Part shown: positions 1 through 4,947 of the stretch, in pieces
Numbering within the stretch: position 1 is the first letter of the stretch
Layout of the letters: each line of letters opens with the position of its first letter
Assembly: GCA_007119075.1 (NCBI GenBank)
Contig: SKQJ01000186.1
Coordinates: 1-5,758 of the forward strand
Direction of reading: 5' to 3'
DNA: 5,758 bases
DNA from: Bacteroidales bacterium
Lineage (GTDB): Bacteria > Bacteroidota > Bacteroidia > Bacteroidales > PUMT01
Position numbers and translations under genes: made by a program
The notes under the pieces: model-generated
Told to the model about the DNA's origin: nothing
Seen by the model: the letters and a program-made list of their open reading frames with translations, nothing else
Database searches by the model: none

Positions 1-1016
1 CTGTATGAGCTTACGCTGACATCGCGGGAATGCCTGCTCAGATCATTCCTGGCAAGATCGACAAGCATGGCGTGCTCGGAATTTTCTTTAGGGTCGCCGA
101 GCAGGGCATTGGAAAGCATCTCATCATTAAGCCGGTTGCCCGACCGTGGAATGGTGCCTGCTATGGGATTTATGGTTGCAACACCATCTTCTATTTTCAG
201 CTGGGCCTCGGGCGAGGAGCCGAAAAGCTTGTATTCCAGGAAATCATAATAAAACAGGTAGGGAGAGGGATTGACCGAGCGAAGCGCCCTGTAAACAGAA
301 AATTCGTCTCCCTGGAAAGGTTGCTCGAATTTCCGGGAAAGGACTATCTGGAAAACATCACCCCTTGCACAGTGTTTTTTTCCCTTTTCAACCATTTCAA
401 GGAAAGTCCCGTCATCAATGCCCGGAATCTCTTCGCCGGTTGCACTGAAAGGGAACGTGGTGGTATTTTTGTTGGCAAGCAGGGAAATGATCCTCCTGGT
501 GTGAATGGTGCCGCTGTCACCGTCCAGTTCACATATAGTCATCGTGTTGCTGAAGTGGTTGATGGCAATTACGACCGAATAAAGGTCATAGCGGAGAAAG
601 GGGACCGGAGAATGTTTATCGTGGTTCCTGATGTTGACATTGTCGAAGAAATTCACCGCCTCGTAAGAGGTAAAGCCAAAAAGCCCGGGAAAAATCTTCT
701 CTTCGGGCGGGTTGTTTATATTAACTGAAGCGGCAAACTGATCGGGCAGATCCATGATGTCGCTGTTTTGCAGGACAGGTTTTTCAATGGCCCGCACACC
801 GGGACTGTAAAACCGGATCGTCCGGTTTTTCACCTGGATACCTGCTACGGGGTTGAGGCAGATATACGACCAGGCGTCTTCCCTGGAGCTGAAATCGGTG
901 CATTCCAGGAGCAGGCTCTGGGGGTATGAATCCCTCAGCCGCAGGTAAAGCCCTACCGGCGTCAGGGTATCGGCAGCGAGATGCCTTACAGAGCAGTTTA
1001 AATTCAGATTTTCCAT
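1..1016 (-). CDS. trpE: Anthranilate synthase component I (TrpE), N-terminal 338 residues, cut by the window edge
   Basis: TrpE makes anthranilate from chorismate, using ammonia supplied by the TrpG glutaminase subunit; this is the first committed step of tryptophan synthesis. I translated the minus strand from the ATG at 1016-1014, and the frame stays open to position 1. Recognisable chorismate-binding-family motifs are NPSPYLF (about residues 249-255), FGSSPE (265-270), PIAGT (284-288), DPKE (308-311) and EHAMLVDLARNDLSR (314-328). PIAGT rather than PIKGT favours TrpE over the paralogue PabB. The N-terminal LLEC (36-39) and NPSPY correspond to the two segments that bind feedback tryptophan in known TrpE enzymes; the usual LLES serine is Cys39 here. 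Roughly the last quarter, with further active-site residues, lies outside the window. The gene is transcribed divergently from tyrA and is preceded by a Trp-codon leader and an attenuator hairpin, which independently supports the TrpE call. The start is the first ATG after the attenuator. Confidence 0.96.
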   Translation of the reverse strand, partial: MENLNLNCSVRHLAADTLTPVGLYLRLRDSYPQSLLLECTDFSSREDAWSYICLNPVAGIQVKNRTIRFYSPGVRAIEKPVLQNSDIMDLPDQFAASVNINNPPEEKIFPGLFGFTSYEAVNFFDNVNIRNHDKHSPVPFLRYDLYSVVIAINHFSNTMTICELDGDSGTIHTRRIISLLANKNTTTFPFSATGEEIPGIDDGTFLEMVEKGKKHCARGDVFQIVLSRKFEQPFQGDEFSVYRALRSVNPSPYLFYYDFLEYKLFGSSPEAQLKIEDGVATINPIAGTIPRSGNRLNDEMLSNALLGDPKENSEHAMLVDLARNDLSRHSRDVSVSSY

Positions 1017-1048
1017 TATATCAGGTATTTTGAAAGACCGGTTTAATC

Positions 1049-1086
1049 AAAAAAACGAAAAAAGCCCGCTATGTTAAGCGGGCTTT
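1049..1086 (-). terminator. Attenuator terminator in the trpE leader
   Basis: Read on the minus strand, AAAGCCCGCT (1086-1077) pairs perfectly over 10 bp with AGCGGGCTTT (1070-1061), leaving the 6-nt loop 1076-1071. The stem is followed by a T run, a CG interruption and seven more Ts (to 1049). It lies between the short Trp-codon ORF and the trpE start about 33 nt further on, so it would stop transcription before trpE. On the plus strand the hairpin has A-rich rather than T-rich sequence at its base on the left and no T run on the right, so it is oriented for minus-strand transcripts only. Confidence 0.88.
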
Positions 1087-1145
1087 CGTATCTGATAATT
1101 TAATTGATATATACCTAAATTAACAATAACTGTGCTTAACATAGC
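1068..1145 (-). promoter_or_regulatory. Antiterminator pairing of the trpE leader (12-nt perfect complement)
   Basis: The 12-nt segment GCTATGTTAAGC on the minus strand (1145-1134) is exactly complementary to GCTTAACATAGC (1079-1068). The second segment comprises part of the terminator 5' arm, its loop and the first bases of the 3' arm, so this pairing and the terminator are mutually exclusive, as in classical region 2:3 versus 3:4 attenuators. A protector (1:2) hairpin is also possible: CATGGC (1161-1156) pairs with GCTATG (1145-1140), with one G-U pair. A further 9-bp inverted repeat, 1174-1182 with 1122-1130, encloses both the Trp codons and region 2. The complementarity is seen directly; the switching mechanism is inferred. 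Confidence 0.8.
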
Positions 1146-1203
1146 CCCGAACGATGCCATGCCACCACCATGCGTTATTGTTTATGATACTTTTTATCTT
1201 CAC
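1120..1203 (-). CDS. Putative Trp leader peptide (27 codons, three consecutive Trp codons)
   Basis: This short frame reads MKIKSIINNNA, then Trp-Trp-Trp (TGG codons at 1170-1162), then HGIVRGYVKHSYC and TAA (1122-1120). Three adjacent codons for a rare residue, just upstream of a terminator-antiterminator pair and trpE, are the mark of a TrpL-like leader. It would act in cis: a ribosome stalled at uncharged tRNA-Trp would cover the segment just after the Trp codons (1161-1156), free region 2 and let transcription reach trpE. The weak point is the start. No in-frame ATG exists between the upstream stop and the Trp codons, so GTG at 1203-1201 is proposed, without a clear ribosome binding site. 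An overlapping 11-codon ATG frame (1171-1136) with a single Trp codon is the alternative. I am fairly sure a Trp-sensing leader is here and less sure of its exact limits. Confidence 0.62.
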   Translation of the reverse strand: MKIKSIINNNAWWWHGIVRGYVKHSYC

Positions 1204-1340
1204 TGGAGTATATTTTTCAGGTAGTAAAAATACAAAAAGTTTTTAAAAAGAATGACATCCCCCAAAAAAAATAAATACAAATATCAAGATATGAAAAAAA
1301 ATCATTATACTTGCACTAATAAACACGATTGACAATTATT
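1204..1340. other. AT-rich divergent promoter spacer between the trp and aro leaders
   Basis: This very AT-rich stretch with many A and T runs lies between the two oppositely oriented leader ORFs and must hold the promoters of both. On the plus strand TATACTTG at 1306-1313 matches the Bacteroidota -7 consensus TAnnTTTG at all but one fixed base and would start RNA about 20 nt before the aromatic leader, but I see no good -33 element. On the minus strand GATATTTG (one mismatch) occurs near 1279-1286, again without a clear -33 partner. No gene is seen here. The exact promoter positions are not established. Confidence 0.4.
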
Positions 1341-1397
1341 ATGAGAAAAGTTCATTCGTATTGGGGTTTTAGTTTTTTTACTTTTATTTTTAAATAG
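1341..1397 (+). CDS. Phe-rich aromatic leader peptide (18 codons) of the tyrA operon attenuator
   Basis: The ORF reads MRKVHSYWGFSFFTFIFK and ends with TAG at 1395-1397. Seven of its 18 residues are aromatic: five Phe, one Tyr and one Trp, clustered in codons 7 to 17. Composition and position resemble PheL-type leaders of enteric bacteria, though the sequence is not claimed to be homologous. It is followed within 60 nt by a T-tailed terminator whose 5' arm has an alternative upstream partner beginning at the last base of the stop codon. A ribosome slowed at Phe (or Tyr/Trp) codons would leave that partner (1397-1405) free, favouring antitermination; one that reaches TAG would cover it and allow termination. 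The peptide itself probably has no other function. ATG at 1341 is the only reasonable start; no strong Shine-Dalgarno sequence is visible, as is common in Bacteroidota. Confidence 0.85.
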   Translation: MRKVHSYWGFSFFTFIFK

Positions 1398-1454
1398 AAG
1401 GGGCCCTGTCATGCAATGAACCGATCATACCGGAAATAGATAAAAGGCCCCTTC
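1397..1454 (+). promoter_or_regulatory. Antiterminator pairing of the tyrA operon leader (9 bp)
   Basis: GAAGGGGCC at 1397-1405 is exactly complementary to GGCCCCTTC at 1446-1454, which is the core of the terminator 5' arm plus most of its loop. The two structures cannot coexist. The first base of the upstream segment is the last base of the leader stop codon, so a terminating ribosome would mask it directly. I found no obvious region 1 partner in the leader, so the design may rely on ribosome masking alone. The pairing is seen in the sequence; its use is inferred. Confidence 0.78.
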
Positions 1455-1468
1455 AGGGGCCTTTTTTT
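1442..1468 (+). terminator. Attenuator terminator upstream of tyrA
   Basis: AAAAGGCCCC (1442-1451) and GGGGCCTTTT (1456-1465) form a perfect 10-bp stem with a TTCA loop, followed by Ts to 1468 (seven Ts in all from 1462). This is a strong intrinsic terminator signature in the plus orientation. It ends only 26 nt before the tyrA ATG and has no protein-coding gene upstream on the same strand except the 18-codon leader, so it can only serve to end leader transcripts early. Confidence 0.92.
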
Positions 1469-1494
1469 ATACCGTCTAATCTAACAGATATTAT

Positions 1495-2373
1495 ATGGAT
1501 AACCTGAAACCGGAGGATAAGCTGAAAATAACCATTATCGGAACAGGCCTTATGGGATGCTCCATGGCCGGGGGCTTACGGGCTGCGGCCGCAGAAATTA
1601 CCGGAGTAGATACCAATTCCGCCCATTTGCAGCAGGCGCTTTCCAGGGGACTGATTGACAGGTGCACCTCGCTGGAGAACTCGCTGGCCGATGCCTCTCT
1701 GGTCCTGATCACGGTTCCCGTCGACGCCGCCATCGCCCTGCTTCCGGGCATCCTGGACCGCACCGGCGACCATACGGTTGTGATTGATGCCGGTTCGGTA
1801 AAAGAAGCCGTTTGCCGCTGCGTAGAGAATCATCCCGGCAGGGAACGGTTCGTGGCCGCCCATCCCATGGCGGGACTGGCGGTCTCAGGTCCTGATGCTT
1901 CCGATGCCCGCCTGTTCAAAAACAGGAATGTTATCGTCTGCGAGCATGAAAGATCGTCGCCCCGGGCAATGGATACCGCCTCTGAGATCTTCGGACTGCT
2001 CGGCATGCATATGATCTTTATGAGCCCGGCCGATCATGATGCCCGTGTTGCCTTGATTTCTCATCTCCCCCAGGTAGTTGCATACTGCATGTCGGCACTG
2101 GCCGCAGCCGGGGAATCTGAGGACATGAAGGCACTGACGGCCATCGCTTCCACCGGATTTGAATCATCCACCCGTCTTGCCTCGAGCTCGGCCGGGATGT
2201 GGATCCCCATTTTCAGGCATAACCGTGAAAAACTGACTTCCGGCCTGGATGAAATGATCGCTTTGCTGACCGATACGAGGGATATGATAAGTGAAGGCAG
2301 GTGGAAGCCGCTCACCGGTCTTATCGAAAAGGCAAACAGGGCAAGGGAGGATTTTATGGCCGAATACAAATAA
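1495..2373 (+). CDS. tyrA: Prephenate dehydrogenase (TyrA), 292 aa
   Basis: TyrA oxidatively decarboxylates prephenate to 4-hydroxyphenylpyruvate with NAD(P), the tyrosine branch after chorismate mutase; it is a cytosolic enzyme. An N-terminal Rossmann fold shows GTGLMG (residues 16-21) and a likely ribose-binding Asp39 in GVDT. Family motifs follow: DAGSVK (98-103), AHPMAG (122-127, with His123), SHLPQ (189-193, with the conserved His190) and the all-helical C-terminal part around GFESSTR (221-227). The family often has SHLPH; the last His is Gln here. At 292 residues it is a monofunctional TyrA with no chorismate mutase and no C-terminal ACT domain, so allosteric control by an ACT domain is not expected. 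It is the first structural gene after the Phe-rich attenuator. The DAHP synthase-chorismate mutase gene follows after 50 nt, so its substrate supply is encoded in the same transcription unit. Confidence 0.94.
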   Translation: MDNLKPEDKLKITIIGTGLMGCSMAGGLRAAAAEITGVDTNSAHLQQALSRGLIDRCTSLENSLADASLVLITVPVDAAIALLPGILDRTGDHTVVIDAGSVKEAVCRCVENHPGRERFVAAHPMAGLAVSGPDASDARLFKNRNVIVCEHERSSPRAMDTASEIFGLLGMHMIFMSPADHDARVALISHLPQVVAYCMSALAAAGESEDMKALTAIASTGFESSTRLASSSAGMWIPIFRHNREKLTSGLDEMIALLTDTRDMISEGRWKPLTGLIEKANRAREDFMAEYK

Positions 2374-2423
2374 ACCGGTCATGCCCTGGATGGAAAACAC
2401 GAAAAAACCACAAATTCAACAAG

Positions 2424-3518
2424 ATGATGAAGAAAACTAATGGCCCCGCAGACGAAAAGACCGGGAAAACCAACAGGCTCAAACAACATAGGCCCTTGAT
2501 CATCGCAGGCCCTTGCAGCGCTGAATCACCCGGACAATTGCTCGATACGGCCCGTGAACTGAAGAAAACGGGGAAAGTGGATTATTTCAGGGCCGGCCTG
2601 TGGAAACCGCGTACATTGCCCGGTTCATTCGAGGGAATAGGGTCGGAAGGCCTGGAGTGGCTCAAAATGGTAAGGGAGGAGACCGGAATGAAGGTCGCCA
2701 CCGAAGTCGGCAGCGACAAACATGTTTTCGAAGCGCTGAAGTATGAGGTAGACCTTCTGTGGATAGGCGCAAGGACGGTGAGCAACCCGTTCATTGTACA
2801 GGAAATTGCTGAAGCCCTGCGTGGAGTGGACATTCCCGTGCTGGTCAAGAATCCCCTTAATCCCGATCTGGAGCTCTGGTTTGGTGCAATCAACAGGTTC
2901 ATCAAAGCTGGTATAAAAGAAGTGGGAGCAATACACCGCGGTTTTTCAGTCTGGGGCAAATCAATTTACCGTAATCACCCCATATGGGAAATTCCCCGCG
3001 CCCTGAAAAAAAGAATGCCGGGAATGGTGGTCGTCTGCGATCCAAGCCATATTGCCGGAAAACGCAGCCTTGTTCCGCTGATCGCCGGCAGGTCGATTGA
3101 GGAGGGACTCGACGGACTGATGATCGAGGTGCATCCGGTGCCCGAACAGGCTATGAGCGATGCGGCCCAGCAGCTGCGGCCGCAGGCTTTCGACCGACTT
3201 ATGAAGGACCTGGATATAAAATCGCCGGTTAACAGGGAGGGGAGCGAATCGAGGATCGACGAGCTGAATTCTGAGATCGACATGGTCGACGATTTGCTTG
3301 TGCGCACCATTGCAAGCAGGATGGAACTGTCAAGACAGATCGAAAAGATCGGCGATCCCCGGTATGTGATGACACAGAAGCCCATCCAGATGCAAAAAAC
3401 TTTTGCCAGGCTGCACGGCCTGGCAATAGAGGAAGGGCTGAGGCCCGAATTCATTAAAAGGCTATTCGACGAAATATCCAGGGAAGCTCTCCTGCTGGAA
3501 ACTTCTCTGCGGGAGTAA
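2424..3518 (+). CDS. Bifunctional DAHP synthase (type I beta, KDOPS-like) / AroQ chorismate mutase, 364 aa
   Basis: The N-terminal domain (about residues 24-265) condenses phosphoenolpyruvate and erythrose 4-phosphate to DAHP, the first shikimate-pathway step. Motifs are AGPCSAES (28-35, metal-binding Cys31), KPRT (61-64), IGAR (114-117), VKNP (141-144), HRGF (171-174), DPSH (206-209, metal-binding His209) and EVHP (235-238). The C-terminal domain (about 276-360) is an AroQ chorismate mutase starting with SRIDELNSEID, with likely active-site Arg277 and Arg299. DAHP synthase-first fusions of this type are typical of Bacteroidota (for example Prevotella), where the mutase domain also mediates feedback by prephenate; that control is inferred here. 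I chose ATG 2424 because an open frame further upstream (from 2301) overlaps tyrA and adds 41 non-conserved residues; ATG 2427 is equally possible. The last codons (LLETSLRE) lie within the first unit of the downstream tandem repeat. Gene names differ for this fusion, so none is given. Confidence 0.95.
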   Translation: MMKKTNGPADEKTGKTNRLKQHRPLIIAGPCSAESPGQLLDTARELKKTGKVDYFRAGLWKPRTLPGSFEGIGSEGLEWLKMVREETGMKVATEVGSDKHVFEALKYEVDLLWIGARTVSNPFIVQEIAEALRGVDIPVLVKNPLNPDLELWFGAINRFIKAGIKEVGAIHRGFSVWGKSIYRNHPIWEIPRALKKRMPGMVVVCDPSHIAGKRSLVPLIAGRSIEEGLDGLMIEVHPVPEQAMSDAAQQLRPQAFDRLMKDLDIKSPVNREGSESRIDELNSEIDMVDDLLVRTIASRMELSRQIEKIGDPRYVMTQKPIQMQKTFARLHGLAIEEGLRPEFIKRLFDEISREALLLETSLRE

Positions 3519-3650
3519 GGCTCCTGCCGGAAGCTTCTCTGCGGGAGCAGGGCTCTTCTGCCGGAAGCTTCTCTGAGGAAGCAAAGCTCTCCGGCCGGAA
3601 ACTTCTCTGAGGAAGCAAAGCTCTCCGGCCGGAAACTTCTCTGCCGGAGT
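3497..3650. repeat. Five degenerate tandem copies of a 34-bp unit starting inside the DAHP synthase stop region
   Basis: Each unit begins GGAA(A/G)CTTCTCTG. Copies start at 3497, 3529, 3563, 3597 and 3631, so the spacing is 32, 34, 34 and 34. The copies at 3563 and 3597 differ at one base of 34; the copy at 3529 differs from the next at six. The last is a 20-bp partial copy ending in GGAGT followed by AA, like the first. The first copy encodes the last residues of the DAHP synthase-chorismate mutase (ETSLRE) and its TAA. A period of 34 is not a multiple of three, so the array is not a protein repeat. Part of a still older unit (GGAAGCTCTCCTGCT) can be seen just before copy 1. Confidence 0.88.
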
Positions 3651-3918
3651 AATTGGTAAATTAAAATTTCAGTTTAACTTTAAACTTTGAAACAGCGCTG
3701 CCCGTTAACCGGAGGCATGCATCCAGTAAAACAGATGCTCTGACCGACCGGGCACGGGAAGACCAAAAGTTATAATCAGTGCTTAAGGCATTCCGATATG
3801 CAGACACTCTGTAGCTGGGGCCGGAAGAAGCATCCGCTCCTCATTGGCAGGGAGGTTGAGAAACCGGTAGCAGCAGAGGCATGTTTTGACGGAGCCCGGC
3901 CGATAAGTTTTTGTTTTA
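3519..3918 (+). other. 400-nt non-coding gap before aroB: repeats, AT-rich inverted repeat, possible RNA stems
   Basis: No plus-strand frame remains open for a convincing gene, and the minus-strand frame across 3783-4043 is antisense to the aroB start. The left part is the tandem repeat. Next comes an AT-rich segment (3651-3690) containing a perfect 7-bp inverted repeat, AGTTTAA-CT-TTAAACT (3671-3686), overlapping TAAACTTTG (3681-3689), which loosely resembles a Bacteroidota -7 promoter box. Then TGCCCG (3699-3704) can pair with CGGGCA (3749-3754) around an inner GCATC/GATGC stem (3719-3723 with 3734-3738). I could not match this to a known riboswitch. No aromatic leader peptide or T-tailed hairpin like those near 1050-1470 is seen. 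aroB may therefore have its own promoter here. Confidence 0.55.
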
Positions 3919-4947
3919 ATGGAAAAGATACAGGTAAATCTTAAAAACCGCCAGTCCACCATCATCGTGGGAGAGTGTCTGAACAACCTTGAAAAATACA
4001 TTCGCGGACGCAAATGCTTTATCATCACAGACAGCAACGTCAACCGTCTTTACAGGGATCGTTTCCCCAGTTGCCCGGTCTATGTAGTAAAGCCCGGCGA
4101 AAAAAGCAAGGATCTGAAAGTCTCCGCCGGCATTTGCCGCTGGCTTCTTGAAAACGGGGCCGACCGGGGCTCCTTCATCACGGGCATCGGAGGGGGCGTC
4201 GTATGCGACCTTGCCGGTTTTGTAGCGGCAACTTTCATGCGGGGACTGAGCTTCGGTTTCGTCGCCACGACGCTGCTGGCACAGGTAGATGCAGCCATCG
4301 GGGGCAAGAACGGGGTGAACCTTGACGGATACAAGAACATTATCGGGACTTTCAGCCAGCCTGAATTTGTGATATGCGACGTGGACCTTCTGATCAGTCT
4401 CCCGGAAAAGGAATACGTCAACGGCATGGCCGAAGTTATCAAGCATGCCCTGATTCGTGACAAACACCAGTTCGATCACCTTGAAGGATACAACATTCCT
4501 ATTCTTGCCAGGGACCGCAATGAGATGGAGCTCATTGTAGGCCATTCGGCAAGGATCAAGGCCGCAATTGTCGGGGATGATGAGCTGGAACACGGGGAGA
4601 GAAGAAAGCTCAATCTCGGACATACCTGGGGTCATGCCGTTGAGAAAGTAACATCCCTGCCTCACGGGGAAGCGGTTTCGATCGGACTTGCTTTTTCTGC
4701 ACAGCTTTCGGTTAATAAGGGACTCCTGAAGGAAGAGGAAAGAGACAGGATACTTGATTTATTGTCAAGCTATGATCTTCCCGTTAAAAACGATGCAGAT
4801 CCCTCAGCTGTTTTCAGTGCAATGGTGATGGACAAAAAGAAGGAAGGCGGAGCAATCCATTTCATACTTATGGATGGAATAGGCAGCGTGGTGGTGGAGC
4901 AGACAGATGTCGACGAACTTAGAAATTTCGCGCTATATGGAAACTGA
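3919..4947 (+). CDS. aroB: 3-dehydroquinate synthase (AroB), 342 aa
   Basis: AroB cyclises DAHP to 3-dehydroquinate, the second shikimate-pathway step, using bound NAD and a divalent metal in the cytosol. The family's glycine-rich NAD segment is GGGVVCDLAGF (91-101). The substrate-site block runs from ATTLLAQVDAAIGGK (116-130) through GVNLDGYKNIIG (132-143). The three expected metal ligands are Glu172 in GMAEVIKHA, His235 in LNLGHTWGHA and His249 in PHGEA. The N-terminal KPGEKSKDL (58-66) is also typical. The length is slightly below the common 350-360 residues, and nothing essential appears missing. ATG 3919 gives a normal N-terminus directly before the first conserved strand. The gap to the upstream gene is 400 nt, while aroD overlaps its last 11 nt, so aroB looks like the first gene of an aroB-aroD-aroE unit. 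Confidence 0.97.
   Translation: MEKIQVNLKNRQSTIIVGECLNNLEKYIRGRKCFIITDSNVNRLYRDRFPSCPVYVVKPGEKSKDLKVSAGICRWLLENGADRGSFITGIGGGVVCDLAGFVAATFMRGLSFGFVATTLLAQVDAAIGGKNGVNLDGYKNIIGTFSQPEFVICDVDLLISLPEKEYVNGMAEVIKHALIRDKHQFDHLEGYNIPILARDRNEMELIVGHSARIKAAIVGDDELEHGERRKLNLGHTWGHAVEKVTSLPHGEAVSIGLAFSAQLSVNKGLLKEEERDRILDLLSSYDLPVKNDADPSAVFSAMVMDKKKEGGAIHFILMDGIGSVVVEQTDVDELRNFALYGN

Noticed and set aside
30..728. Long plus-strand open frame (232 codons)
   Set aside because: It lies antisense to trpE, whose minus-strand translation carries clear family motifs over the same bases; the plus-strand protein shows no recognisable motif.
1304..1309. Perfect TATAAT on the minus strand as the trpE promoter
   Set aside because: It lies about 100 nt before the proposed leader start with no matching -35, in an AT-rich stretch where it can arise by chance; Bacteroidota primary promoters use a different -7 element.
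1329..1334. TTGACA as a -35 box for the aromatic leader
   Set aside because: It is only 7 nt before the leader ATG, too close to drive a transcript that includes that ATG.
1017..1494. T-box or known riboswitch in the divergent region
   Set aside because: No T-box signature or specifier-loop arrangement is visible, and the aromatic codon ORFs with exclusive hairpins explain the structures better.
2301..2423. Upstream extension of the DAHP synthase frame into tyrA
   Set aside because: It would add 41 basic, low-quality residues overlapping the tyrA 3' end; the conserved domain begins after ATG 2424.
3497..3650. CRISPR array
   Set aside because: The units are contiguous and degenerate, with no unique spacers of constant length, and the first lies within a coding sequence.
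3783..4043. Minus-strand open frame running from the aroB start into the gap upstream
   Set aside because: Much of it is antisense to the conserved aroB N-terminus, and the remaining part shows no motif or start context.
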